Virus record (IMG/VR): IMGVR_UViG_3300006030_000015
Span: 1 to 38,032 of that record
Origin: a virus
Length of the DNA: 38,032 nt
Direction: 5' to 3' (one strand)
Positions 30,676-37,559 of the stretch are shown here, piece after piece (position 1 is the stretch's first letter; the number at the start of each line of letters is the position of its first letter). The notes beneath the pieces are model-generated. The model made no database searches and was not told the DNA's origin. It was given only the letters and a program-made list of their open reading frames with translations. A program made the position numbers and the translations under genes.

Positions 30676-30780
30676 ATGACAAGCGGAAAAAGAAACGCCT
30701 CGGGGGTCAGCCGAGGCGGTAAAGGGGTCACTATGAGGAGACTGTTGGCAACTGCAATCACCAACGAGGCTAGTGTATGA
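30676..30780 (+). CDS. Short leader ORF before primase (34 aa)
   Basis: A 34-aa basic ORF MTSGKRNASGVSRGGKGVTM then RRLLATAITNEASV. GGAG lies seven bases before the ATG, so translation is likely. Its TGA overlaps the primase ATG (ATGA). An 8-bp hairpin CGCCTCGG/CCGAGGCG (30696-30718) lies inside the ORF. It could be a leader peptide that couples primase translation to ribosome passage, or a real small protein. A TTG start at 30586 in the same frame exists but overlaps the promoters. Confidence 0.5.
   Translation: MTSGKRNASGVSRGGKGVTMRRLLATAITNEASV
30696..30718 (+). promoter_or_regulatory. Hairpin in primase leader ORF
   Basis: CGCCTCGG (30696-30703) and CCGAGGCG (30711-30718) are perfect complements with a seven-base loop. 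No T run follows, so it is not a terminator. It would be melted by a translating ribosome, which fits a translation or processing control of the following primase gene. Confidence 0.5.
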
Positions 30781-33269
30781 CAGCAGTCCCCTCAGTGCAA
30801 CAACATCCCGCATCTGTTGATGCGTACATCCGACACGGCTGGAGCCTTGTGCCAATCCCCCCAGGCACGAAGGGTCCGACAGGCGCGGCTGCGGTGGGCT
30901 GGAACAAGCGTGAGCGGTGCCTGAAAGACCAGACCCAACTGCCCCCAGGCTACGGCATCGGGCTGGCCCATGCGTACAGCGGCACGATGGCCTTTGACAT
31001 CGACAACTGGGACGCTACGCTGGCGCAGGGGATCGACCTGCAAGCGCTCTACGATGCACCCGATGCTGTGATCATCAACAGTGGTCGCCCTGGGCACGGC
31101 AAGTTACTGTACTCGATGCCCTTTGGCCTCGCGCTGCCGAGCAAAAAGATTCTGGTTGGCGGCGTGACAGCCTACGAGTTGCGCTGCGCCACGGCCAACG
31201 GGTTGACGGTGCAGGATGTCTTGCCCCCGAGCATTCACCCAGACACCAAGCAGCCCTATCACTGGGCCGGTGACGGTCACTGGATGCGCCTGCCAGTGAT
31301 CCCCCAGCAACTGCTGGACATCTGGCAAGAACTGCTGGCGCAGGACAAAGAGCGCACCATCGCTACCGGTGAGCAGGTTGACGCATCCTGGGAGGAGATC
31401 AGGCAGGCACTCGAGGCGATCCCTGCTGACTGCGCCCGCGAGGAGTGGATCAACGTCGGGATGGCTCTGCACTGGGCTGGCACCCAGACCGAGCAGCTTG
31501 ACGCAGCCCTGCAACTGTGGAACGAGTGGTCCGCGCAGTCTGCGGCCAAGTACCCTGGTGAGCGCGGCATCGTGACGCAGTGGGTCAGCTTCAAGCCGGA
31601 CAAAGCCACCGCTGTCAAGTTGGGGACACTCTTTCACATCGCCAAGCAACACGGGTGGCAGCGCCCCACGCCTGACGCGCACGAGTTGTTCAGCAAGGTG
31701 GAAGCCCCACCGATGGCCCCGGTCGATGTGCTGCAAGGGCTGCGGCCACCGCCACCTGAGATGGACATGGGGCTTTGGCCCTCGGTTTTGCAAACACGGG
31801 CGCTGGAGATATCCGACAGCGTTGGGTGCGACCCTTTGGTCCCTTTGTTCGCTGGGTTGAGCGCTGTCTGCGGGGTGGTTGATGCCCGCATCCGGCTTGA
31901 GTTGATGCCAGGGTTCAGAGTGCCGCCGGTGCTCTGGTTGATGACCCTCGGTGACCCAGCGGACAAGAAGTCACCCGGATCGCGCCCCATGCTGTCGCCG
32001 CTCAAGGACATCGAGTCCGAAGACCGGCCACGATACCAGAAGGAACTGCTGGACTGGGAGGGCAAGGAGGCCGCATACGCCAGTGCCAAAAAGTCGTTCC
32101 TCGAGTTCTCAGCTTCACCCGATGCCTTGCTTGGGGGCCAGCCGCCAGCCGTGCCCGAGATGCCACCGCAGCCTGTGCCGCTCAAGATCACAGTGAGTGA
32201 CATCACCAGCCAGAAACTTGTGCGCTCTGCTGCCGAGCGGCCACGGGGGCTGCTGTGCCACCTTGATGAGATGAACTCATGGATTCGCAAACTGACCGAC
32301 AAGCAAAGCGGCGAGGATCGATCAGCGTGGGTGGTGTCATACGAGGCAGAGCGGTATGAGATGGACCGCGTGGGCGCGGGGTCGATCCACTGCGAGAACT
32401 TGGCCGTTTCGATTTACGGCAACATCCAGCCACAAGTTTTTAAGCAAAACCTGGCCTCCCTCGCAAGCGATGGTCTGCTCCAGCGATTTATACCAGCGAT
32501 CCTGCGGGGCAGCAAGACGCGCCTGGGTAACCCTGTGCCCGAGTACATGACAAGCGCCCAGGCATGGGAAAACACGCTGCGCTTGATCTATGCGCTGCCG
32601 CCCCAGACCTACAAGTTATCCCCAGACGCATACCATGCCTATCGGGATTTCCAATCATGGTACGAAGGGGCCAAGCAGGACGAGCGGCTCTTGAACGCAT
32701 CCAGCGAATACATGACGGCATTTGGCAAACTTGAGGGCACCGCAGGCCGTTTGATTCTGTTGATGCACTTGATGGAGAACCCGTTCAGCCCGCAGGTCGA
32801 TGTCGAGATTGTCCACAAAGTTGTCCACATCGTGCGGGGTTACGTGATCCCTGCGTTTCGGTATGCCCTAGGTGAGTTGGCCGGGGTGCTTGATGACTCG
32901 TTCGATCAGTGGATGACGGACTACATCATCCAGGTGAGCGGGGACACGCAGATGGTGGACCTGAGAAGCCTCAAGCGGTCAGCCAGAAGGCGGCTCGAGG
33001 GCAAGACCGAGTGGCAGAAGGATCAGATGGTGCTCGATGCCATGTACACACTTGAGAAGGCTGGCTGGGCCATGCAGATCGAGGAGAAAATGACCAAGCA
33101 CCATGTGGTCTGGGCGATCAACCCGAGCATCTCGACCATGTTCCGCGAGTACCGCGAGAAGGTGATCAAGGCCAAGCAGCGGCATGCGGACTACATTTAC
33201 CGCTATGCCACCGCCCAGGGTAAAGAGCGCAAATTGGTGAAGGGTTACGACCCCGAATCGATGGATTGA
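30777..33269 (+). CDS. Prim-pol / DUF3987 primase-helicase
   Basis: An 830-aa replication protein. Residues 10-180 are a bifunctional primase-polymerase domain, with AFDIDNWD carrying D74 and D76 and NSGRPGHGKLLY carrying H107 and K109. Residues about 203-293 form a PriCT-like module (SWEEIRQALEAIPADCAREE, WINVGMALHWAG). The C-terminal half is DUF3987-like helicase: its P-loop is GDPADKKSP (392-400), deviating from GxxxxGK[ST] by having K where G is expected, with a Walker B-like LCHLDEM. The 3' end overlaps the convergent small gene by 25 bp. It supplies primers and likely unwinds DNA. GAGG upstream; coupled to the leader ORF. Confidence 0.92.
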   Translation: MTAVPSVQQHPASVDAYIRHGWSLVPIPPGTKGPTGAAAVGWNKRERCLKDQTQLPPGYGIGLAHAYSGTMAFDIDNWDATLAQGIDLQALYDAPDAVIINSGRPGHGKLLYSMPFGLALPSKKILVGGVTAYELRCATANGLTVQDVLPPSIHPDTKQPYHWAGDGHWMRLPVIPQQLLDIWQELLAQDKERTIATGEQVDASWEEIRQALEAIPADCAREEWINVGMALHWAGTQTEQLDAALQLWNEWSAQSAAKYPGERGIVTQWVSFKPDKATAVKLGTLFHIAKQHGWQRPTPDAHELFSKVEAPPMAPVDVLQGLRPPPPEMDMGLWPSVLQTRALEISDSVGCDPLVPLFAGLSAVCGVVDARIRLELMPGFRVPPVLWLMTLGDPADKKSPGSRPMLSPLKDIESEDRPRYQKELLDWEGKEAAYASAKKSFLEFSASPDALLGGQPPAVPEMPPQPVPLKITVSDITSQKLVRSAAERPRGLLCHLDEMNSWIRKLTDKQSGEDRSAWVVSYEAERYEMDRVGAGSIHCENLAVSIYGNIQPQVFKQNLASLASDGLLQRFIPAILRGSKTRLGNPVPEYMTSAQAWENTLRLIYALPPQTYKLSPDAYHAYRDFQSWYEGAKQDERLLNASSEYMTAFGKLEGTAGRLILLMHLMENPFSPQVDVEIVHKVVHIVRGYVIPAFRYALGELAGVLDDSFDQWMTDYIIQVSGDTQMVDLRSLKRSARRRLEGKTEWQKDQMVLDAMYTLEKAGWAMQIEEKMTKHHVVWAINPSISTMFREYREKVIKAKQRHADYIYRYATAQGKERKLVKGYDPESMD

Positions 33270-33394
33270 GGGTCATCGGATTTCTCCGCTTGACCCGCTT
33301 TGAAACCCAACTCGTAGGCCAACTCGACAGCATCGATGGCTGACGAGTCAGCGTTGCACAGGCGAAGGATTGCCAGCAGTTCGTCTTTGGTCAT
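33245..33394 (-). CDS. Small helical protein (49 aa), convergent overlap
   Basis: A 49-aa ORF MTKDELLAILRLCNADSSAI followed by DAVELAYELGFKAGQAEKSD, starting at ATGA overlap with the gene upstream and preceded by AAGGAGAAGAACAC. Its 3' end runs 25 bp into the antisense end of the primase gene. It is the last gene of the early accessory operon. A short helical protein; no function recognised. Confidence 0.7.
   Translation of the reverse strand: MTKDELLAILRLCNADSSAIDAVELAYELGFKAGQAEKSDDPQSIDSGS
33270..33296 (+). terminator. Hairpin after primase-helicase
   Basis: Directly after the primase stop, GGGTCA (33270-33275) pairs with TGACCC (33291-33296), and an inner CGGA (33277-33280) pairs with TCCG (33285-33288) around TTTC. 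Only a three-T run follows, so it is a weak terminator candidate or a transcription pause where convergent operons meet. Confidence 0.4.
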
Positions 33395-34059
33395 GTGTTC
33401 TTCTCCTTGAGTTGATAGTCTTTGAAAACAGTTCCTTTGCTTGCATCACCTTTCCAGCATTCACTTACCCATCCTCGTTTTCCAGATTTGTAGGTGCGCC
33501 AATGACCTCGCACTTGATGCCTGCGCGGGGTTGCGTGAGTGCCACCCTGTGAATCATTCTTTTGCTTTGGCGGTTCTACCAATACGGTGTGCCAGTCGAA
33601 TGTCAGTGCCGATTTGCCTTTGGATTGCCTCTTTTGGTTGATGAAGGTTCGCCGTGGTGTTGGCCTGTAACCCTCGGACTGCATAGCCAATTTGATCACC
33701 ACAGCAAGCACCATACGGTGCACTGGTTTGATGTCTTCTAAGGTTATTTCTTGGCCTTTGCGGTAAACCTTAAAACCATCTGGAGTTGCCATATATGCGT
33801 ATGGCGGGAAATATTTGCCACCATGCCACATTGAACAACCACCAACAGTAACAGAGCCATCGCCCTGAGTAAGCCACAGAGCAAAGTCTTTACCTACAGT
33901 GTCAAAACCAACAATGCCAGTTCTTTTTGATGGCAAGTTCATTAAGAACTCGGCAGGAACTTTCATTGCGGGGGTTGTATCCATTTGACCAACATCAAAC
34001 CACAAGGCTGTTTCTGGTTCAGGCGCAAACTTGACCGCTTTGCAAACCAAAGGCGTCAT
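33391..34059 (-). CDS. Conserved phage protein with HWRTYK-type C-terminus (222 aa)
   Basis: A 222-aa protein. Its C-terminal half has a pattern GGTHATPRRHQVRGHWRTYK then SGKRGWVSECWKGDASKGTV and FKDYQ, which I recall from several phage and prophage proteins without known function. The N-terminal half is beta/helix mixed. The rich His/Arg/Trp content of the C-terminal region suggests nucleic-acid contact (inference). It ends LKEKNT, the same ending as two neighbours, in DNA that also carries the next ribosome site. ATGA overlaps link it to both sides. Confidence 0.75.
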   Translation of the reverse strand: MTPLVCKAVKFAPEPETALWFDVGQMDTTPAMKVPAEFLMNLPSKRTGIVGFDTVGKDFALWLTQGDGSVTVGGCSMWHGGKYFPPYAYMATPDGFKVYRKGQEITLEDIKPVHRMVLAVVIKLAMQSEGYRPTPRRTFINQKRQSKGKSALTFDWHTVLVEPPKQKNDSQGGTHATPRRHQVRGHWRTYKSGKRGWVSECWKGDASKGTVFKDYQLKEKNT

Positions 34060-34487
34060 GTGTTCTTCTCCTTGAGTTTGGCTTCTATGGCTTCGGCAAA
34101 CTCATTAAACCCACCACCCTCTTGCGTGTCATCAAAGGCAATGTCGATGTCTTGCTGAGTCAGCCCAACCCATTCACGCTGTGGTTGTGGGGTGGTGTAG
34201 ACAACCCGAACAGTCGCTTGACCGTGGCGAACGTTGTAGTCGTAACTGTTTTTTGTTTGGTCAATCCACGAACCACTCGCCAATTGGTATTGATAGATCG
34301 CCACCGACTCCTGCTTCTCTTGCTTGTAAACGTCAGACGGGTACAGGTTCTGCGTGATAACTTTTCCGTCCTCATACCAAGTCTTTGTGCCAATCACAGG
34401 CTCCTGCTTCTCAGCCTGCGCTGCATGCTTTGGCGAAGCGCATACGTAACATTCTTTAAACGTTAATCCATGTTCGTATTTAGGCAT
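34056..34487 (-). CDS. Mosaic accessory protein (143 aa)
   Basis: A 143-aa protein that shares modules with its neighbours: AAQAEKQEPV early, PQPQREWVGLTQQDIDIAF in the middle, and EAIEAKLKEKNT at the end. The last two occur nearly identically in the gene at 34860. The N-terminus (MPKYEHGLTFKECYVCASPK) and central part are unique. Proteins of this modular type (QAEKQEPVAW, then a variable part, then REWVGLTDEEI, then AIEAKLKEKNT) are common in aquatic and Burkholderiales phages; role unknown. Overlaps the upstream gene by eight bases. Confidence 0.75.
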   Translation of the reverse strand: MPKYEHGLTFKECYVCASPKHAAQAEKQEPVIGTKTWYEDGKVITQNLYPSDVYKQEKQESVAIYQYQLASGSWIDQTKNSYDYNVRHGQATVRVVYTTPQPQREWVGLTQQDIDIAFDDTQEGGGFNEFAEAIEAKLKEKNT

Positions 34488-34863
34488 TGCTTATTCTCCT
34501 TGCTCTAAAAATTCCCCGCACATCGGGATCGTCAACGCCATCACACTCGTCACCCACTGAGTACTTGACGACCTTGAACTGCATCTCATGTACCAGACCG
34601 CAGTCGCAGCATTTCATGAAGTATTGTTCTGGGTCAGGGCAGACCCACTCTGACCAGTCGCCTTCATTCTCAACCTCATGCACGATGAAGTCTTGCGGCA
34701 GTCCTCCGGGTCGGTATGCTGTGTCGTTGGGCTTCCACGCATCCTGCTTCTCAGCCTGCTCTATGGCTTGGCGTAGGGATGTAATGATTTGCTCATCAAC
34801 CTCATCGCCAGCACTATGAAATTCCAACGCCTCAAGCGCTTGTTTCATTACTTCTATGCTCAT
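34480..34863 (-). CDS. Mosaic accessory protein with Cys motif (127 aa)
   Basis: A 127-aa protein starting MSIEVMKQALEALEFHSAGD and continuing IITSLRQAIEQAEKQDAW, the same N-terminal module as the gene at 34860. The C-terminal half differs: ADGD-like acidic stretch, then FMKCCDCGLVHEMQFKVVKY (residues about 82-101), a C-C-x-C metal-like cluster, and ends RGIFRARRISNA. The ATG at 34863 overlaps the upstream stop (ATGA); longer readings lie in another gene. A paralogue formed by N-terminal module exchange is the inference. Confidence 0.75.
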   Translation of the reverse strand: MSIEVMKQALEALEFHSAGDEVDEQIITSLRQAIEQAEKQDAWKPNDTAYRPGGLPQDFIVHEVENEGDWSEWVCPDPEQYFMKCCDCGLVHEMQFKVVKYSVGDECDGVDDPDVRGIFRARRISNA

Positions 34864-35210
34864 GTGTTCTTCTCCTTGAGTTTGGCTTCCGCCCACCAGA
34901 CAGCGGACTGCCATGCTTGTAAAGTTACCCAAGACTCTTTACAGCCTTGTTCAATTTCCTCATCCGTCAGCCCGACCCATTCACGCTTTGGTTGTGGGTG
35001 GGTGTAGAGGGGTGTTCCTTTGTTTGGCTCATCCCAAACTAAGTTATCACCGCCTTTGTGGTGCTCAATCCACGCCACAGGCTCTTGCTTCTCAGCCTGC
35101 TCTATGGCTTGGCGTAGGGATGTGATTGCTTCATTTTGATAGCGCCAAAAATCATCCTTGCCGGCGTACTCCAACGCATCCAGCGCCTGTTTCATTGCTT
35201 CTATGCTCAT
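34860..35210 (-). CDS. Mosaic accessory protein (116 aa)
   Basis: A 116-aa protein starting MSIEAMKQALDALEYAGKDD, then ITSLRQAIEQAEKQEPVAWI, a variable core with PLYTHPQPKREWVGLTDEEI, and ending WAEAKLKEKNT. It carries both the N-terminal module of 34480 and the C-terminal module of 34056, showing it as the complete form of the mosaic family. Overlaps both neighbours by ATGA. Role unknown; helical N-terminal part looks like a dimerising coil. Confidence 0.78.
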   Translation of the reverse strand: MSIEAMKQALDALEYAGKDDFWRYQNEAITSLRQAIEQAEKQEPVAWIEHHKGGDNLVWDEPNKGTPLYTHPQPKREWVGLTDEEIEQGCKESWVTLQAWQSAVWWAEAKLKEKNT

Positions 35211-35431
35211 TGCATTCTCCCCTCGATCTCGGACGGGTCAACGTGCATCATCTGCCCGACATACACGGCAAACGATGCGCGGGTGTCGTCACCCAGTGGC
35301 ATGGTGTTCAGGCGCTTCATAAACTCCTCGAGGGCGCTGTTCCAGCCTGATGCAAAGACCCAGCGGGCCGCGTCCTTGGGTGACAGGCCCAGGTCGCCAT
35401 AAAGGCGTTCGTAGTGGTCATTGGCGTTCAT
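35207..35431 (-). CDS. Small hypothetical protein (74 aa)
   Basis: A 74-aa protein MNANDHYERLYGDLGLSPKD, then AARWVFASGWNSALEEFMKR and LNTMPLGDDTRASFAVYVGQ. The ATG at 35431 has GGAG nine bases upstream; a TTG-started longer reading would overlap the XRE gene and lose it. The AxWxFASGWNxALEEF pattern is a short helical domain seen in other phages. Function unknown. Confidence 0.7.
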   Translation of the reverse strand: MNANDHYERLYGDLGLSPKDAARWVFASGWNSALEEFMKRLNTMPLGDDTRASFAVYVGQMMHVDPSEIEGRMQ

Positions 35432-35445
35432 GGTGGTTGACTCCT

Positions 35446-35745
35446 TCAAAGTGGATTTTCTGACATGACCGAATCGGTTGACCTTTTCAATCTGGATTTT
35501 CGGACATGACTCGATTCTGTGGGCAAAAACCCAGCGTGAAGCGCGGGAGCAAAGACCTCCAAAAAATTCAAAACATCGAGTAGCCGGATGAGCGCGGCTC
35601 CCGCGTTACGCTCTCCGCTCTCCCATTTGCGGAGCGTGAATACAGACACTCCCAAATAATCGGCCATTTGAATCTGTGAAAAATTGAGACGGGAGCGCAA
35701 TTCGATGAGCCGATGAGAGAGCGCGGATTGTGTGTACTGTGACAT
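35446..35745 (-). CDS. XRE-family helix-turn-helix regulator
   Basis: A 99-aa protein with a clear HTH at residues 12-65: ALSHRLIELRSRLNFSQIQ, then MADYLGVSVFTLRKWESGER (recognition helix with WESGxR), followed by a helical dimer segment. This is the HigA/Cro-like antitoxin or repressor class. It lies just after a strong terminator, so it may have its own expression. GGAGG lies seven bases before ATG. The C-terminal 30 residues come from DNA with a near-direct repeat, TGGATTTTCNGACATGAC, 42 bp apart. Candidate binder of the CCCANTGGG sites; unproven. Confidence 0.9.
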   Translation of the reverse strand: MSQYTQSALSHRLIELRSRLNFSQIQMADYLGVSVFTLRKWESGERNAGAALIRLLDVLNFLEVFAPALHAGFLPTESSHVRKSRLKRSTDSVMSENPL

Positions 35746-35769
35746 ATTAAGCCTCCAAAATACGGGATC

Positions 35770-35798
35770 AAAAAAACCCGGAGAGCGTGTCTCCGGGT
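35770..35798 (-). terminator. Strong intrinsic terminator
   Basis: On the minus strand, ACCCGGAGA (35798-35790) pairs perfectly with TCTCCGGGT (35784-35776) around a five-base loop, followed by seven Ts (35776-35770). This would end the early operon started near 37530 before the XRE gene. The stem is 9 bp with a good T tract, the best terminator in the window. Confidence 0.9.
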
Positions 35799-35819
35799 AC
35801 TGGGTGAGCGTGTCTCGCT

Positions 35820-35894
35820 CTACAAATCAAGAAAATGGGCTATTAACGGGAGCAAAATTGCTCCCGCGAGTGCAATTAAGAGAGCCGTTATCAT
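35820..35894 (-). CDS. Tiny membrane peptide (24 aa)
   Basis: A 24-aa hydrophobic ORF MITALLIALAGAILLPLIAH ending FLDL, starting at ATGA overlap with the upstream gene and preceded by GAGGGAG. It would be a single transmembrane helix. Its TAG lies 22 bp before the terminator stem. Small phage membrane peptides of this kind can act as inhibitors or antiholin-like modulators, but no family is known. Support is the overlap, ribosome site and hydrophobic composition. Confidence 0.5.
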   Translation of the reverse strand: MITALLIALAGAILLPLIAHFLDL

Positions 35895-36202
35895 GCGGCT
35901 CCCTCTGCGTTATCGATAGCCGTGAAAATCACGGATTTGTCATAGTCTGAGGTTACAGACGGAGCCGGATAATGTCCGGCCAGATGCTCGAAACACTCCT
36001 CAAAAAATGCGCGATACTCCGCATAATCCTGGGTTTCTCGCTGCAAATCCCGCAATTCATCACGGAGCCGCTCTACCTCATCGAGTAACGCGTCTCGCTC
36101 TGTTTGTGCATCATCGGTTTGGCCCAATACTCGAGCCGTCTCCGTGAATCCCTCCGCGTATGCCAAACGCTCACGCTCTGCAATTGTCAGTGAATCAAAC
36201 AT
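35891..36202 (-). CDS. Coiled-coil hypothetical protein (103 aa)
   Basis: A 103-aa acidic protein MFDSLTIAERERLAYAEGFT with a long coil AQTERDALLDEVERLRDELR then DLQRETQDYAEYRAFFEECF. The ATG at 36202 has GAGGAG upstream; a longer reading to 36217 has none. It ends AEGAA and overlaps the tiny membrane peptide start by ATGA. Function unknown. Confidence 0.72.
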   Translation of the reverse strand: MFDSLTIAERERLAYAEGFTETARVLGQTDDAQTERDALLDEVERLRDELRDLQRETQDYAEYRAFFEECFEHLAGHYPAPSVTSDYDKSVIFTAIDNAEGAA

Positions 36203-36213
36203 AGTATTTCTCC

Positions 36214-36507
36214 TCAAAATTGGTGAATGTTTCCATCATCTCCGATGTACAAATCCGCGCTCCCGGAGTGCTTCGCGGCTCGAGTGAGTGTGTCTCCAAT
36301 GGGGCCAATTCCACGATCCCAGAATCCCGCTCCGTGGCCATTACGGGTGAGCCAAAAATCGTGGCCAATTTGCTCATCAGATAACCCAGATTCACGGAGC
36401 GCGGCTTTGTTACTCTCCACAAATTCGGATACATCGGAGCGCATGCGCTCGAGCGTCTCCGCGCTCAATTCATCGAATGAATAAACCTCAATTTGTACTG
36501 TTTCCAT
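36214..36507 (-). CDS. Conserved phage protein with FWLTRNGHGAGFWDRG motif (97 aa)
   Basis: A 97-aa protein with a highly characteristic core IGHDFWLTRNGHGAGFWDRG (residues 47-66) and DTLTRAAKHSGSADLYIGDD. I recall this core from many unrelated phages and plasmids as an uncharacterised early gene product. The GHGAGF part looks like a tight ligand or metal site. It has a GGAGGCTTAAATC leader like that of the genes around it. Function unknown; N-terminal helix of 35 residues. Confidence 0.82.
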   Translation of the reverse strand: METVQIEVYSFDELSAETLERMRSDVSEFVESNKAALRESGLSDEQIGHDFWLTRNGHGAGFWDRGIGPIGDTLTRAAKHSGSADLYIGDDGNIHQF

Positions 36508-36510
36508 GAT

Positions 36511-36636
36511 TTAAGCCTCCTCATCTATTTCTTCAATTACCTCAATTCGGATAAATCGAGAGCCCTCGAATATCTCAATTACCTCAAATTTAATACCTGC
36601 TCCATCTAACAATTGGTAAATTTCCAATGCTGTCAT
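36511..36636 (-). CDS. Small hypothetical protein (41 aa)
   Basis: A 41-aa ORF MTALEIYQLLDGAGIKFEVI then EIFEGSRFIRIEVIEEIDEE A. It fits exactly between neighbours (TGA of the upstream gene ends at 36640, and its TAA is three bases before the next ATG) and has the GGAGGCTTGAATC leader. Predicted helix-strand fold, strongly acidic. Not recognised, but the position and leader make it credible. Confidence 0.65.
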   Translation of the reverse strand: MTALEIYQLLDGAGIKFEVIEIFEGSRFIRIEVIEEIDEEA

Positions 36637-36639
36637 GAT

Positions 36640-37176
36640 TCAAGCCTCCACAGTTACAAAGTAATGACGGCCATACACTGTGGCCCCAAATTCTCCGGCT
36701 TTGTCGCTCTCGATTGTGTCGATAGTCTCCTCATCTTCGCGGCTCCATCCATTCCCTTGAGCATCTTCGCGCATTAAATCCCGGACATATTCGAGCGCAT
36801 CATCCGGCTCCTCAAATTCCACCGGCTCCGCGTCTGGGAGATATCCGGGAAAATTCCATCCGGCCAGATAACGCGGCTTACATGATTTACACGCTCCGGG
36901 ATAACGCTCCGCATAATCGGCCATTTCGTCATAAGTCTCAAAATCATGCTCCTCACCACAATCAGGGCATGAGTAGCACCACGAAACATCGAAACCGATA
37001 GAGCAATACACACAACCCGGCCAGTCTTCATTCCAAACCCAGACATTCCCAGAGCCTTGATTCACTCCGGCTTGAGTGTGTTTGTCTACACTCATTCCGG
37101 CCAGTTTGACCTCATTCAGGCAAGCTATGAGCCGCTCCAAATCGGCTCCCTCGAATTGTTCAAATAAGTTACTCAT
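36640..37176 (-). CDS. Zinc-ribbon hypothetical protein (178 aa)
   Basis: A 178-aa protein starting MSNLFEQFEGADLERLIACL. Cysteine pairs C55-x2-C58, C67-x2-C70-x2-C73 and C96-x2-C99 form a zinc ribbon or similar metal site. The C-terminal half is acidic (PDAEPVEFEEPDDALEYVRD) and ends VYGRHYFVTVEA. I chose ATG 37176, preceded by GAGGAG; longer readings to 37272 run over another small ORF. CTCATTGGG, a variant of the control-region motif, lies over the start codon (37172-37180). An early regulator or anti-defence role is possible; no family known. Confidence 0.75.
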   Translation of the reverse strand: MSNLFEQFEGADLERLIACLNEVKLAGMSVDKHTQAGVNQGSGNVWVWNEDWPGCVYCSIGFDVSWCYSCPDCGEEHDFETYDEMADYAERYPGACKSCKPRYLAGWNFPGYLPDAEPVEFEEPDDALEYVRDLMREDAQGNGWSREDEETIDTIESDKAGEFGATVYGRHYFVTVEA

Positions 37177-37193
37177 TGGGTTACTCCTCACAG

Positions 37194-37328
37194 TTACAGA
37201 GAAAAAAGAAAGACACACACAATCCACAAAGCCGCGAGCGTGAGCGCGGCTCCTCCAATGATGAGGAGCCAATGCGGCTCACGCTCCTCACGCTCACGCA
37301 TGTATGGATAGTCTCGATGATTGTTCAT
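37194..37328 (-). CDS. Small single-pass membrane protein (44 aa)
   Basis: A 44-aa ORF with a charged N-terminus (MNNHRDYPYMREREEREPHW) and one transmembrane helix (WLLIIGGAALTLAALWIVC, then VFLFSL; residues 20-44). Preceded by GGAG and separated from the upstream stop by one base, as expected of an operon gene. The positive/negative N-terminus suggests cytoplasmic location. Possibly a host-takeover or superinfection-related membrane protein; function not known. Confidence 0.65.
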   Translation of the reverse strand: MNNHRDYPYMREREEREPHWLLIIGGAALTLAALWIVCVFLFSL

Positions 37329-37329
37329 C

Positions 37330-37470
37330 TCAATACTCCTCACGCAATACACGCTCTACCTCCGCATCATCTCGCTCACGGAGAGCCTCCACAATTGCGG
37401 GATTCTCGAGAGCCAATGATGGAGGGATTGTGTACTTTTCACACAATGCTGCAAATTCGGATTTGGTCAT
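37330..37470 (-). CDS. Small conserved early protein (46 aa)
   Basis: A 46-aa ORF MTKSEFAALCEKYTIPPSLA, then LENPAIVEALRERDDAEVER and VLREEY. I recall this pattern (MTK-EF-LC.., ALENP, ERDD..V) as a frequent short phage gene. First gene of the early minus operon, about 60 bp after the promoter, with GAGGAG seven bases before the ATG. Function unknown. Confidence 0.72.
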   Translation of the reverse strand: MTKSEFAALCEKYTIPPSLALENPAIVEALRERDDAEVERVLREEY

Positions 37471-37530
37471 AGTCTTACTCCTCACGGGTTACGGGTTACA
37501 GAGAGCGCGGCTCACTTGAGCCACGGATAC

Positions 37531-37559
37531 ATTGTGGCCCATTGGGTGAGCCGTGTCAA
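37531..37559 (-). promoter_or_regulatory. Early minus-strand promoter
   Basis: On the minus strand, TTGACA (37559-37554) is followed after 17 bp by CACAAT (37536-37531). Transcription would start near 37525, about 55 bases before the first gene. The spacer contains CCCAATGGG (37546-37538), and the sequence GTGGCCCATTGGGTGAG is repeated at other sites. Best placed promoter for the accessory operon. Confidence 0.65.

Noticed and set aside
35446-35745. XRE protein as antitoxin of a toxin-antitoxin pair
   Set aside because: No RelE/HigB-like toxin lies beside it; the small genes on either side lack toxin motifs.
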